Positions 10,026 through 19,745 of a stretch of 64,000 nucleotides of DNA are shown piece by piece. Location of the stretch: assembly GCF_000813325.1 (NCBI RefSeq), contig NZ_BBQE01000006.1, one strand, 5' to 3'. Source of the stretch: Sulfurospirillum cavolei. Its GTDB lineage: Bacteria > Campylobacterota > Campylobacteria > Campylobacterales > Sulfurospirillaceae. The notes beneath the pieces were generated by a model. That model worked only from the letters and a program-made list of their open reading frames with translations. It searched no databases and was not told the DNA's origin. Positions within the stretch are counted from its first letter, which is position 1. Each line of letters begins with the position of its first letter. The translations under genes were made by a program, and so were the position numbers.

Positions 10026-10769
10026 ATGAAAATTCTTTTTTCACCGAGCGAAACGAAAACGCTTTTTTGCAAAACACCCCCTTTGAATCCCGATAGTTTT
10101 ATCTTTCCCGATCTTTATAAGCGACGTCTGGAAGTTTTAGAGCACTATCAAGTGCTTCTCCAAACCGCAAACGACGCAAGCCTTCGCTCGCTTTTCGGAC
10201 TCAAAGATATTTCGCTTTGCAAAGAGTGGACGCAAACGCCTTTATTCGAAGCTCCGACATGTAAAGCGATCGAACGTTATAGCGGCGTCGCTTACGATTA
10301 TTTGGATTATGCTTCTTTGAATCCTTCGTCTCAAACGTTTCTCGATCAAAACGTAATGATTTTTTCCAATCTTTTCGGACCGATTTTGGCGCAAGACGAA
10401 ATTCCCAACTACCGAGTTCATCAAGGCGCATCGCTTGAGGGCTTTAAACCCGAAACGTTTTATCATGCTTTTTTTTCACAGGCCATTGATGATTGGATTG
10501 CGAACGAGACGCTCTTAGATTTACGCGCCGGATTTTACGAAAAGTTTTACATGCCGCAAAAACCTTATATCACGATGAAGTTTCTCAAAGGAGGAAAGGT
10601 TGTCAGCCATTTTGCCAAAGCATACCGCGGTAAGGTCTTACGACAGATTGCTTGCGAACAACCCGTCGATGATGCGGCACTGCAAACGATTGCTTTTGAA
10701 CATCTTCGTATCGTCGAAATACACCGTAAAAAACTCAAACACGAATATGTTTACGAGATTATTGATTGA
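10026..10769 (+). CDS. yaaA: YaaA family peroxide-stress protein
   Basis: A 247-aa YaaA/DUF328 protein. It begins MKILFSPSETKT, the family's typical N-terminal strand and SP-x-KT motif, and keeps the C-terminal region with FLKGGKVVSHFAKAYRGKVLR. E. coli YaaA lowers free iron and limits DNA damage under hydrogen peroxide. A GAGGAG ribosome-binding site precedes the ATG. It stands alone, divergent from the tRNA cluster; the role here is by family only. Confidence 0.85.
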   Translation: MKILFSPSETKTLFCKTPPLNPDSFIFPDLYKRRLEVLEHYQVLLQTANDASLRSLFGLKDISLCKEWTQTPLFEAPTCKAIERYSGVAYDYLDYASLNPSSQTFLDQNVMIFSNLFGPILAQDEIPNYRVHQGASLEGFKPETFYHAFFSQAIDDWIANETLLDLRAGFYEKFYMPQKPYITMKFLKGGKVVSHFAKAYRGKVLRQIACEQPVDDAALQTIAFEHLRIVEIHRKKLKHEYVYEIID

Positions 10770-10826
10770 TTTAGAATAAAAAAGGTACAATTAGCCGCAA
10801 ATCTATCATTTAGGTAAGGAGACGCT

Positions 10827-11048
10827 ATGGATATTTTACAATGGATCGTCATCGGCGTATTGGTTTATACGATCTACTATCTTATTAACAAATACGAACA
10901 ACGCGTCAATGAACTGACTCGTCTCATCGAGCTGAACCGCGAAGAGATTAACCGCAATAAAGAGAATATTGCAAAAAATGCCGACGGCGTCGCGAAAAAT
11001 AAAGAAAAGCTTGATCTCAACCAAGCGATTATCGAAAAACTCAAATAA
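10827..11048 (+). CDS. Small membrane-anchored coiled-coil protein, function unknown
   Basis: A 73-aa protein with one hydrophobic helix at residues 3-21 (ILQWIVIGVLVYTIYYLI) followed by a charged stretch of heptad-like Asn/Glu/Lys repeats ending VAKNKEKLDLNQAIIEKLK. A good ribosome-binding site (AAGGAGACGCT) precedes the ATG, and it lies 57 bases after yaaA. The likely topology is a short anchor with a cytoplasmic coiled coil, as in small cell-envelope or scaffold proteins. I do not recognise the family. Confidence 0.7.
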   Translation: MDILQWIVIGVLVYTIYYLINKYEQRVNELTRLIELNREEINRNKENIAKNADGVAKNKEKLDLNQAIIEKLK

Positions 11049-11064
11049 TCCGATCAAATAGTCT

Positions 11065-11097
11065 AAGAATCAAAGAGCAATACCGCTCTTGATTCTT
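11065..11097. terminator. Bidirectional hairpin between the small membrane protein and the GGDEF-EAL gene
   Basis: AAGAATCAA-GAGC pairs with GCTC-TTGATTCTT (13 bp, one bulged A) around an AATACC loop. It lies between two convergent genes and could serve both. An ACATGT core at 11107 lies just beyond it. Confidence 0.65.
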
Positions 11098-11140
11098 GGA
11101 TAGACGACATGTCAAACAATCCGAGAATACCTTCTCTTCT

Positions 11141-13318
11141 TTAAAAAGATTCGGCAAACATCCGAAACTCGTCTTGCGGCATCGGTTTGGCGAAATGAAA
11201 TCCTTGAACCTCATCGCATCCGTGTCCGCCTAACGCTATCAACGTCTCGCCCTCTTCGACGCCTTCGGCGATCGTTTTGAGATTCAGGCTCTTTGCCATT
11301 TGGATAACGGCCTTGACGATGGCGGCGTCTTCTTGATCGTGCAATAAATTTTTAATAAACGATTGGTCGATTTTCAATTTATCTACGGCAAATTTTTTCA
11401 GATACGACAAAGACGAATATCCCGTTCCAAAATCGTCGATGGAAAGTTTAACCCCGATCGCTTTAAGATTTTGGATCGTCGTTCGTATTTTTTCCGTATC
11501 GTACATCATTGCGGATTCTGTTAGTTCTATCTCAAAGAACTCAGGCGAAAGTCCCGAGCTTGCAAGTGCTTTTTTGACAATTTCCTCTAGATTTCCTCGT
11601 TTAAACTGTACGGTCGAAATATTAACCGCAACGACGATTTGAATCCCCTGTCGATGCCAAAGCACCGCTTGTTTGCACGCCTCATTGATTACCCATTCGC
11701 CGATTTTAATAATTAAACCGCTGTTTTCGGCAATCGGTATAAACTTAGAGGGTGCAATCAGCCCTTGCGTCGGGTGAATCCATCGAAGGAGAGCCTCGGC
11801 ACCCGTAATCGTTTGACTTTGAATGTCGATTTGCGGCTGGTAATGCAAAATAAACTCTCGATTGGCGATCGCGTTTTTCATATCGTGTAAGATTCGAAAA
11901 TATTCTATCGTCCCTTCGTTCATGGAAGCATCGAAAAAATGAAACATATTTTTACCGAGTTCTTTGGCTTTGTGCATCGCGATGTCGGCTTTTCGTACCA
12001 ATGCATCAAAGTCGTCTCCTTCGATCGGATAAACCGCAACGCCGATCGAAACGGAAGACGTAAGGTGATGCGTATCAACGCTTAAAGGGGTTTGAAAACT
12101 TTCCACGATGCGTTCGCATACCGACGTAATATCTTCGTTAGAACGGATATTGTTTAAAATAATCAAAAACTCGTCTCCGCTATGCCTTGCTAAAATATCG
12201 TTATCCCGAAGATTTTCCTGAAGCCTTTGCGCCACGCTTTTTAACAGCATATCTCCGATGGCATGCCCAAAAGAGTCGTTGACGGTTTGAAAGTCGTCCA
12301 CGTCGATAAATAAAACAGCCATTTGGTGGCTATGTTCCGTTTTAGGTTTATGCAAAAGGAATTGCTCTACTTCCAATTTTGCGCGTACTCGATTGGGCAA
12401 TTCCGTTAGGTGGTCGCGATAGGCTAAAAATTCAACTTTTTTTTCTGCCTTTTTTTGCATGCTTACATCGCGCCCTATTGCGATGATACCGACGACGTTT
12501 CCTAATTTATCGAGCTCGGGAACCATCTGTATGTGATGGACATGCTCTTCGTCTTTAAATCGAAACGTTTGGTCGTATTCCATCCCTTTGCCCGTTCGAA
12601 TAACGGAGTGTAGCTTTTCGATATACTCGGCGTACGTTTCTCCGAAAGTATCTACGCTTACCTCTTTTCCGATTAAAGTTTCGATCGGCACGTCAAAATA
12701 TTTTTGGATTTGGTAGTTCAAATAAACAACCCTGCACTGTGAATCGTACCATGCGATATTGTTTGGAGAGTTATCGACGACGTCTTTAAACTTAAAACAG
12801 GTCTCTTTACCGAGTATCTCTTCCACAAAGCTTTTTTGATCGGCAATTTCTCGACAGACCGCTAAATGATACGACTTGCCTTCAAAATCAAAACGGCTGA
12901 TACTCATGTCTATCGGGATCGTATGCCCGTTTTTCGTTTTATGGCGCGTCGTAAAACGAATCGTTTTTTCCGCTTCCATTTTTATAGAAAACTTTTGGGC
13001 TATATCGGGCGTCCAACTCGGATCGATGTCGAAAAGGCTCATGCCGTTTGTGAATTCATCCCGCGAATACCCTAACATTTTTGCCGCCGTTTCGTTCACG
13101 TATAAAAAATGAGGACTCTCTTGATACGTTAAGAAAATCGCTTCACCCAGATGATCTAGCACAACGGGAAGCGCACATTTGGGAGAGGCTTTGGACGCGT
13201 AACATTTCATAAACGGAAAATCGGGGATTTTTTGAAGAATCGTATCAAACAGAAGGTGGCGTTGGTCTTGAGATAGCATGGACATAGTTGTATGATAGCC
13301 TTTGGGAAAATAATGCAC
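11141..13318 (-). CDS. PAS-PAS-GGDEF-EAL signalling protein
   Basis: A 725-aa predicted cytoplasmic sensor of c-di-GMP turnover. Two PAS domains (about residues 50-165 and 175-295) precede a GGDEF domain whose signature reads SGDEF (380-384) and an EAL domain with EALLRW (508-513), DDFGTGYSSLSYL and AEGVEE all intact. The phosphodiesterase half therefore looks active; the cyclase half has Ser in place of the first Gly, which some active enzymes tolerate. No membrane segment is seen. The first in-frame start is a GTG; ATGs at 13285 and 13279 are alternatives and none has a strong ribosome-binding site. Confidence 0.9.
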   Translation of the reverse strand: MHYFPKGYHTTMSMLSQDQRHLLFDTILQKIPDFPFMKCYASKASPKCALPVVLDHLGEAIFLTYQESPHFLYVNETAAKMLGYSRDEFTNGMSLFDIDPSWTPDIAQKFSIKMEAEKTIRFTTRHKTKNGHTIPIDMSISRFDFEGKSYHLAVCREIADQKSFVEEILGKETCFKFKDVVDNSPNNIAWYDSQCRVVYLNYQIQKYFDVPIETLIGKEVSVDTFGETYAEYIEKLHSVIRTGKGMEYDQTFRFKDEEHVHHIQMVPELDKLGNVVGIIAIGRDVSMQKKAEKKVEFLAYRDHLTELPNRVRAKLEVEQFLLHKPKTEHSHQMAVLFIDVDDFQTVNDSFGHAIGDMLLKSVAQRLQENLRDNDILARHSGDEFLIILNNIRSNEDITSVCERIVESFQTPLSVDTHHLTSSVSIGVAVYPIEGDDFDALVRKADIAMHKAKELGKNMFHFFDASMNEGTIEYFRILHDMKNAIANREFILHYQPQIDIQSQTITGAEALLRWIHPTQGLIAPSKFIPIAENSGLIIKIGEWVINEACKQAVLWHRQGIQIVVAVNISTVQFKRGNLEEIVKKALASSGLSPEFFEIELTESAMMYDTEKIRTTIQNLKAIGVKLSIDDFGTGYSSLSYLKKFAVDKLKIDQSFIKNLLHDQEDAAIVKAVIQMAKSLNLKTIAEGVEEGETLIALGGHGCDEVQGFHFAKPMPQDEFRMFAESF

Positions 13319-13528
13319 CGACGATTTTCATCATTTCGTCACATCTTAGTCACATCATTTTACAAACCTATCCTAAAATTTTATTGAAATGCCGACGATC
13401 AAACGCCGTGACGATACGTACATGTAGCAAATCGGCATACCTCGTTTCAAACCTTTCGCCGTTTCAAGAATAACGCGGTTCAAAAGATTCTTGCATACCG
13501 ACGCTTTTTGTCGCTACATGTCACGCAA

Positions 13529-13546
13529 AGGGGCGGTTTCGCCCCT
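13529..13546 (-). terminator. Hairpin after putA
   Basis: A perfect 7-bp GC-rich stem AGGGGCG/CGCCCCT with a four-base loop, about 10 bases after the putA stop. A short T-run (TTTGC) follows on the minus strand. The rest of the 237-base gap 13319-13555 holds no gene. It carries two ACATGTAG/C-type motif copies (13420 and 13516) facing each other and an inverted ATGCCGA/TCGGCAT pair. Confidence 0.6.
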
Positions 13547-13555
13547 AAGGTATTT

Positions 13556-16500
13556 TCACGCTTTAATGCCGCGTGCACCGAGATTTCCGTAACGGTGATA
13601 ACTGTGAGAAATGCTTTGTTCCATAAAATAATGCAACAACTCCAAGCGTCCTTCCATCAACGGTTTTTCCCGAACGATAAACGTGGCACTTTTTGCCGCT
13701 TCTTCAAATACGAACGGCGAAATACGTGCCGCATCGGCGTAGAAAATCTTTTGTACCGAAGCGAAGCATTGCGCAAACTCGGCTTCGTTTTCGCGTATGA
13801 GCGTATCGTGCGAACTAAGCCAACGCTCTTTGGTTTCATACATAAATGAAACCACACTGTTTTCCGCCTCCGAAGCGATACTGACATGTAAAGGTACTTG
13901 AGCGATTTTCGCCGCTACGATACGGCTTAAAACGTCAAATAAGCTATCTTCTTGGCAGACGCGCAGGGCGACTTTGCGTAAGGGTAAATAGTTAAAGATA
14001 TTGTCTTCGCCCCGTACCTTGGCAAAATCGACCTCTTTGGCAAAAATCTCTTCGTAATTTTCAAGATAACTTGCCGTAGCGAAAGAGAGTTTTTCAAACG
14101 CCTCTTTGAAAGCACCGTGCGTTCCGTGTTCGGCTTGGCGAGCCCATTCGCCGATCAAATCGCTCCATGCGTGTTTGAGGGCACGTTTGATCTTCGGCGT
14201 ACCGACCTCTTCGACGTCCATAAAAAGCGTTACGTAGTTATACGCACCCGCTTTGCGTCCCGCACCTACTGCGGATTTTCCCATACCGCCGAAAGGTTGG
14301 CGAAGCACGATTGCACCCGTCGTTCCGCGATTGACGTAAAGATTGCCCGCTTTCAGATGCACTTTCCAATACGCCACTTCCCTTTCATCCAAGGACTCGA
14401 TCCCCGAAGTCAAACCGTATCCCGTCGCGTTGACGATGTCGACCGCGTGTTTAAGGTCTTTGGCACACATCACGGAAAGTACCGGTCCAAAAAGTTCGTT
14501 CATATGGCAAAAACTGCCCTCTTTGACGCCCCATTTAATTGCGGGTTTTAACATGTAAGGATTACCCTCGACGTATTCGGGTGCCAAAGCCCAGCTCTCG
14601 CCGGCTTCCAAACTCTCCAATGCGCGTTTGAGTGCGCCGCTTGGTTGGTTGGCAAGCGTTCCTAAACGATTTTTAAAATCCCAAACGGAACCTACATGTA
14701 AGCTTTTTGCGGCGTCGATTAACCCTTTTTTAAAATGCGGATCATGGTAGACTTCTTCTTCCAAAACCAAAAGCGAAGTTGCGGAACACTTTTGACCGCT
14801 GTTGGAGAACGCCGAATGAATCACGTTTTTAATCGCCTGATCGCGATCCGCCATCGCCGTAACGATCGTCGCGTCTTTCCCTCCCGTTTCCGCGCTTAAG
14901 AAAAGATTCGGTCGGTCTTTAAGCATGGCATACGCCGTCTCTTCGCCGCCCGTTAAAATCACGAAATCGACTTTTGCGTTTTTGACGAGGTGCTCACCCG
15001 CCAATGCGCCCGAGCACGGAACGAATTGAAGCGTATTTTGGCTGATTCCCGCATCCCAAAAACATCGGCACAACGCATACGCGCACAAGGTCGCCGCGCT
15101 GGCGGGTTTGACGATAACGCAATTGCCCGCCGCCAAAGCCGCAACGATACCGCCCGTGGGAATGGCGATTGGAAAGTTCCACGGAGGCGTGATAACGCCT
15201 ACGCCTTTTCCGCGAAGGGAAAGATTTTCGTACGATTCAAAAAAACGTACCGCGTGAGGGTAAAACTCTAAAAAGTCGATTGCTTCGCTGACTTCAACGT
15301 CGGTTTCGCTAAACACTTTACCCACTTCCGCCGCCGCGACACCGATCAAATCGCCGCGTCTGGCACGTACGTTATTGGCGACTTTGCATAAAATCTCATG
15401 GCGAGCCGCATGGCTAAGCGTTCGCCAACCGTCCGCATCTTGCGCGGCAACCTCAACCGCGCGTTTTAAATCTTCGGGCGTTGCCGTAGCGTATCTTCCG
15501 CAAATGACGCCCTCTTTGAGTTGCGATTTATCGATAACGTCGTTGAGAGGACGATCGCACAACGCTTCGCCGCCGACGATGACAGGCGTCGTCTCTAGCG
15601 TCTGGGCTGCTTGTTTCATCCAACGCGTTCGAATCTGTTTTGCCCACTCTTTGTTGGGGCTTAGGATAAAGTCCGTATCGCTCTCTCCGTGAAACGTTCC
15701 GGTGTAAAAACTACCGCCTTTAAAATCGTTCCATTGCTCTTCCAAACGATTTTGGCGACGTTTTGATCCGATGAACACCTGTTTGGCATTTTCAAACGAA
15801 GCGATAAAACGCTCTTTTTGCGCTTCCCATTCGGGAGTGCCGACTTTCAATCCGAACGAGTAACGAATAAAGTTTTCCATGCCCGTATTTTCATCCAAAC
15901 GGCGCACCAAATAGCCGATGGCGTTGGTAAACTGCTCTTTTTTTGCCGTCGGCGCGTACAAAATAATCTCTTGACTGATTTGCTTAATCGCCAAACGTGC
16001 CGACTCGCTCATACCCTCCAACATCTCCATCGTAAAGTATTCGCCGGTACCGTATTGTTTCGCCAATTCGTATCCGTACGCATGCTCAAAGAGGTTGTGC
16101 GAAGCAATTCCGATATTGACAAACGGCGCATTTTCGGGACGTAAAGCAAACTCCGCCATGATTTTGTAGTTACTGTCGGTGTCGATTTTTTTCGTATGCG
16201 TGACCATCTCCCAATGGCGAAGTGCCGCCTCGGTCTCTTCCATTTCCATATTCGCGCCCTTCACTAAACGCATCTTCACGGGTTTTCCGCCCGCTTGAAC
16301 CCGCTTACGTGCCCATTCGACCAATTTTTGTTGCCACAAATGCGAATCGGGTAAATACGCCTGAAGAACGATACCCGCGTAAAAATCTTGAAATTCAGGC
16401 TGTTCGAGCGTTTTGGTAAACGCATAGAACGTTAACGCCAAATCGCGATACTCTTCCATATCGAGGTTGATAAATTTATTTTCTTTTTCGCCTTTGGCAT

Positions 16501-17152
16501 TGGTGAAGCTGTATTTTTTCGCTTGCGCATAAATGAGACTCAAACGTTTCACCAGTTCATCGATCGTATCTTCGAACGAAAGCGCGTTGATTTGCGAAAA
16601 AATCGTCGAGATTTTGATGGAAATATAATCGACGTTGGGATTTTCAAGCACTTTGAGGTATTTTTCAATGCGCTCCTGCGCTTCGTCTTCGCCTAAAACA
16701 ATTTCGCCGATCAGGTTGATATTCACGCGCGTTCCCTCGGCACGTCGTTTTTCAAGGTGTGCATTCAACGCTTCGTCCTCGCCTTTTAAGACGACCGTTT
16801 TGGTATCTTCGCGAACGTTTTTCACAAAAAGCGGTACGGAAATTTGCGGCAAATAAATACCCGCATGTAAAAATAAAAAGACCAAAAATCGCTCGCTTGT
16901 CGTAAAAAACGACGCCATACCATATTTGTCGAACAGGTATTCGATCTGATTGGCCACGCGTGCGGGATTCGCGCTACGAAAGCTCTGATCCATCAGTTCG
17001 ATTAAAAAAACTTTGTCTTTAGGATGGCTGAGCATCGTGTTCATCTTGATAGCAAAATTGCGATCAAAATCACTGACAAGCTCGCTTGCTCGGTTTTGCC
17101 ATATCTCGGCCAAGGCAATAGCACGTTGAATCACTTCGGTATCTGGTTGCAT
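13556..17152 (-). CDS. putA: Bifunctional proline dehydrogenase / P5C dehydrogenase
   Basis: A 1198-aa PutA that oxidises proline to pyrroline-5-carboxylate (FAD-dependent) and on to glutamate (NAD-dependent). The proline dehydrogenase half shows MRLVKGANMEMEE and YLVRRLDENTG; the aldehyde dehydrogenase half shows PWNFPIAIPTGG and the catalytic cysteine in SNSGQKCSA. A C-terminal extension of roughly 200 residues follows. There is no N-terminal ribbon-helix-helix domain, so it cannot repress its own gene as E. coli PutA does. It lies downstream of the liv operon but behind a strong terminator, so it has its own promoter in 17153-17267. Confidence 0.97.
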   Translation of the reverse strand: MQPDTEVIQRAIALAEIWQNRASELVSDFDRNFAIKMNTMLSHPKDKVFLIELMDQSFRSANPARVANQIEYLFDKYGMASFFTTSERFLVFLFLHAGIYLPQISVPLFVKNVREDTKTVVLKGEDEALNAHLEKRRAEGTRVNINLIGEIVLGEDEAQERIEKYLKVLENPNVDYISIKISTIFSQINALSFEDTIDELVKRLSLIYAQAKKYSFTNAKGEKENKFINLDMEEYRDLALTFYAFTKTLEQPEFQDFYAGIVLQAYLPDSHLWQQKLVEWARKRVQAGGKPVKMRLVKGANMEMEETEAALRHWEMVTHTKKIDTDSNYKIMAEFALRPENAPFVNIGIASHNLFEHAYGYELAKQYGTGEYFTMEMLEGMSESARLAIKQISQEIILYAPTAKKEQFTNAIGYLVRRLDENTGMENFIRYSFGLKVGTPEWEAQKERFIASFENAKQVFIGSKRRQNRLEEQWNDFKGGSFYTGTFHGESDTDFILSPNKEWAKQIRTRWMKQAAQTLETTPVIVGGEALCDRPLNDVIDKSQLKEGVICGRYATATPEDLKRAVEVAAQDADGWRTLSHAARHEILCKVANNVRARRGDLIGVAAAEVGKVFSETDVEVSEAIDFLEFYPHAVRFFESYENLSLRGKGVGVITPPWNFPIAIPTGGIVAALAAGNCVIVKPASAATLCAYALCRCFWDAGISQNTLQFVPCSGALAGEHLVKNAKVDFVILTGGEETAYAMLKDRPNLFLSAETGGKDATIVTAMADRDQAIKNVIHSAFSNSGQKCSATSLLVLEEEVYHDPHFKKGLIDAAKSLHVGSVWDFKNRLGTLANQPSGALKRALESLEAGESWALAPEYVEGNPYMLKPAIKWGVKEGSFCHMNELFGPVLSVMCAKDLKHAVDIVNATGYGLTSGIESLDEREVAYWKVHLKAGNLYVNRGTTGAIVLRQPFGGMGKSAVGAGRKAGAYNYVTLFMDVEEVGTPKIKRALKHAWSDLIGEWARQAEHGTHGAFKEAFEKLSFATASYLENYEEIFAKEVDFAKVRGEDNIFNYLPLRKVALRVCQEDSLFDVLSRIVAAKIAQVPLHVSIASEAENSVVSFMYETKERWLSSHDTLIRENEAEFAQCFASVQKIFYADAARISPFVFEEAAKSATFIVREKPLMEGRLELLHYFMEQSISHSYHRYGNLGARGIKA

Positions 17153-17216
17153 GTTCGCTCCTTTAGCGGTTTATAATTGATGTTAATGCTTGCAAAACGC
17201 ATTTTGTATAAAATCT

Positions 17217-17249
17217 ATTTTTAGTATTCCTATTTGTACTACTTTTTTT
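17217..17249. promoter_or_regulatory. Candidate operator upstream of putA, shared with the RHH gene
   Basis: On the plus strand TTTTTAGTATTCC is followed by TATTT and GTACTACTTTTT. The blocks TTTTAGTATTCC and GTACTACTTTT both recur, overlapping each other, just upstream of the RHH-like gene at 22891-22912. The site lies 65-97 bases upstream of the putA ATG, next to a possible -10 (TATACA) near 17208. Binding by the RHH protein is an inference from the shared sequence. Confidence 0.45.
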
Positions 17250-17267
17250 ACCATAGGAAAATCGGCC

Positions 17268-17296
17268 AAAAAAAACCGCCTGCCAAAAGCAGACGG
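17268..17296 (-). terminator. Intrinsic terminator of the liv operon
   Basis: CCGTCTGC pairs with GCAGGCGG (8 bp, one G-T) around a TTTT loop and is followed by eight Ts on the minus strand. It begins 11 bases after the livF stop. This is the clearest Rho-independent terminator in the window, and it separates the liv genes from putA. Confidence 0.9.
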
Positions 17297-17306
17297 TCAC
17301 GACACC

Positions 17307-18023
17307 TTACTTCTTCTTACCCAAATACGCTTCTTGAATGACTTCAGAATTGAGCAGCTCTTCACTGCTTCCCGTATGCGTAATCTTTCCTAATTCCAAA
17401 ACATACCCTCGATCGGCAAGTTTAAGCGCGGCTTTGGCATTTTGCTCGACGAGCAAGACCGTCACGCCGCTTTTAGCAATCGCTTTAATCGCCTTGAAAA
17501 TCACTTTGACCAAAACGGGAGCCAACCCTAAACTCGGTTCGTCCAAGATTAAAAGTTTGGGCTTGCTCATGATCGCCCGACCGATGGCAAGCATCTGTTG
17601 CTCGCCGCCGCTTAGCGTTCCGGCAAGCTGTTTGCGTCGTTCTTTCAAACGCGGCAAAATCTCGTAAATCCAATCCAAGGTCGCTTGATCGTATTTTTTC
17701 AACGTATAAGCACCCATCATCAAATTTTCTTCGACGCTGAGCGTACTAAAAACGCGCCTGCCCTCGGGCGAATGGCTCATACCCAACGCGACGATTTCGT
17801 GCGCTTGGAGTTTGCTCAGTTCCCTTCCGTCAAAAACGATGCTTCCCGAAGCGGCTTTAAGCAAGCCGCTGATCGTTCGGAGCGTGGTCGTTTTTCCGGC
17901 ACCGTTTGCGCCTAAAATCGTTACGACTTCGCCTCGCGCGACGTGAAGATCGATACCTTTAATCGCGGCAATCGCACCGTAATTGACATGTAAGTCTTTC
18001 ACTTCAAGAAGCATATCACGCAT
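17307..18023 (-). CDS. livF: Branched-chain/amino-acid ABC transporter ATPase LivF
   Basis: A 238-aa ABC ATPase with Walker A GANGAGKTTT, signature LSGGEQQM and Walker B LLILDEPS. LivF and LivG form the heterodimeric motor of HAAT-family importers. The ATG at 18023 has an AGGAGG ribosome-binding site lying inside the end of livG, giving an 8-base overlap; the next ATG (18014) is less well placed. It is the last gene of livJHMGF. An ACATGTAAG motif lies inside the gene (17996). Confidence 0.95.
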   Translation of the reverse strand: MRDMLLEVKDLHVNYGAIAAIKGIDLHVARGEVVTILGANGAGKTTTLRTISGLLKAASGSIVFDGRELSKLQAHEIVALGMSHSPEGRRVFSTLSVEENLMMGAYTLKKYDQATLDWIYEILPRLKERRKQLAGTLSGGEQQMLAIGRAIMSKPKLLILDEPSLGLAPVLVKVIFKAIKAIAKSGVTVLLVEQNAKAALKLADRGYVLELGKITHTGSSEELLNSEVIQEAYLGKKK

Positions 18024-18798
18024 CTTCGTCCTCCTCGTCGCTTCCGATGTACGCTTCGACGACTTTCGGATCGGCTTGTACAAAAGAGGGGACGCCTTCG
18101 CTGATTTTCGCACCGAAGTTGATCACCGTGATGTACTCGCTAAGGCTCATCACCATCTCCATATCGTGCTCGATCATCATGATCGTCACGCCCATCGCCT
18201 GAATTTTACGTATCATTTCGGTCAACTCGATCGTCTCGTTTTCGTTGAGTCCGGCGGCGGGTTCGTCCAAAATTAGAAGTTCAGGCTCAGCCGCCAAAGC
18301 GCGCGCCATCTCGATACGTCGTTGAATACCGTACGACAAATCGCCCGCGGGCGTGGTCGCATAGAGCGATAGATTGAAAAACTCCATCAACTCGCCCACT
18401 TTCGTCCATTGGTATTTTTCGTCTTTAAAATACGCGGGTGTAGGAATGATGCCGTTGTACCAGCGTTGTTTGGATTTGATGTGGCGTCCGGACATAATAT
18501 TCTCCGCAACGCTCATTTCGGAAAAGAGCCGAATCGTCTGAAACGTACGTAAGATGCCCAGCCCCGCAATTTTATACGGACTGATGCCCTTAATGTCTTT
18601 GCCTTTCCATAAAATCTGTCCTATTTCGGGCGTATAAATGCCCGTAATACAGTTAAACAGCGTCGTTTTTCCCGCACCGTTAGGTCCGATAATGCCGTAA
18701 ATCTGCCCTTTTTTGACTTTCATCGAAAGGTTGTCGATTGCCACGAGACCGGAAAAAAGTTTGCTGACGTTTTGAATTTCTAAAAGATACTCGCTCAT
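18016..18798 (-). CDS. livG: Branched-chain/amino-acid ABC transporter ATPase LivG
   Basis: A 260-aa ABC ATPase with Walker A GPNGAGKTTL, signature LSYGIQRR and Walker B LLILDEPAAGLNENE, and the C-terminal extension typical of LivG. It overlaps livM by 4 bases (ATGA type) and livF by 8. It powers the import complex with LivF. Substrate specificity cannot be read from ATPases. Confidence 0.95.
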   Translation of the reverse strand: MSEYLLEIQNVSKLFSGLVAIDNLSMKVKKGQIYGIIGPNGAGKTTLFNCITGIYTPEIGQILWKGKDIKGISPYKIAGLGILRTFQTIRLFSEMSVAENIMSGRHIKSKQRWYNGIIPTPAYFKDEKYQWTKVGELMEFFNLSLYATTPAGDLSYGIQRRIEMARALAAEPELLILDEPAAGLNENETIELTEMIRKIQAMGVTIMMIEHDMEMVMSLSEYITVINFGAKISEGVPSFVQADPKVVEAYIGSDEEDEDA

Positions 18799-19745
18799 TT
18801 CGCCTCCTTTTTAAGGAAGCTTGGAATATTGCCGAATTTCACCGGCCAAATACCTCGAGGTCTCAAAATCATCGTTAAAATCATCGCGACGCCGAACACC
18901 AAATAGCGTGCCGTTTCAAATTCCCTGAACACCTCGGGCAAAACAAACATCACAAACGTTCCGATTAAAACGCCGGGCAAAGATGCCGAGCCTCCGACCA
19001 ATACGATCGTAAAAAACATAATCGACTGCGTCACGTTAAAGGCTTCGGGACTGACCGCGGAATACTGTACGGAAAACATACTGCCCGCCGCTCCCGCAAT
19101 GCCCGCACCCAAGATAAACGCGTATAATTTATAATAGCGCAAGCTAATTCCCATGCTTTGCGCCGCAATATCGTCTTTGTGAATGTAAAACATCGCGCGT
19201 CCGAACTTACTGCGATCCAGACTCCGCATAATAAAAAGCGTGATGCCGAGCAAAATAAACGCCATATAATACATATGGATTTGGCTTGAAAAGTCGTAGC
19301 CGAAAACGCGTACCACGTCGATTCCGAACAAGCCGTTCGGACCTCCGGTTAAGCCGAAAACGTCGTTTTCCAATACTTGAATAAAAATGATGTTAAATCC
19401 GATCGTTGCGACTAAAAGATAATCACCCCTGAGATGAATAATCGGTGCAACCAAGGCAAACGCGCATGCCATCGGAATCAAAACCGAGGGAATCCACGTC
19501 GCTAAAATCGCCCATCCGAACTGCACGTTCAAAATCGCTGTGGTATAGGCACCTAAGCCGAAAAACATGGCGTGCCCCATGTGAAAAACGCCCGCACGTC
19601 CCAAGATAATATCTTGCGAAAACGCGACGCAGGCAAAAACCAAAAAAGTCGTTCCGACGGCTAACCACGCCGAATCGACAAACAGCGGGTAAAACCCCGC
19701 AAACACTAAAAGTAAAAGAGCAATGAGGCTGGTTTTATTCATCAT
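18795..19745 (-). CDS. livM: Branched-chain/amino-acid ABC transporter permease LivM
   Basis: A 316-aa inner-membrane permease with about 9-10 hydrophobic segments and the LivM family stretches GHAMFFGLGAYTTA, LRGDYLLVATIGF and LTGGPNGLFGID. It overlaps livH by 4 bases and livG by 4, indicating tight translational coupling. It forms the translocation channel with LivH. Confidence 0.95.
   Translation of the reverse strand: MMNKTSLIALLLLVFAGFYPLFVDSAWLAVGTTFLVFACVAFSQDIILGRAGVFHMGHAMFFGLGAYTTAILNVQFGWAILATWIPSVLIPMACAFALVAPIIHLRGDYLLVATIGFNIIFIQVLENDVFGLTGGPNGLFGIDVVRVFGYDFSSQIHMYYMAFILLGITLFIMRSLDRSKFGRAMFYIHKDDIAAQSMGISLRYYKLYAFILGAGIAGAAGSMFSVQYSAVSPEAFNVTQSIMFFTIVLVGGSASLPGVLIGTFVMFVLPEVFREFETARYLVFGVAMILTMILRPRGIWPVKFGNIPSFLKKEAK

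Noticed and set aside
13420..13521. Facing ACATGTAG/CTACATG copies in the putA-GGDEF spacer as a hairpin
   Set aside because: The arms are about 90 bases apart and short; a simple stem is unlikely, so only the motif copies are noted.
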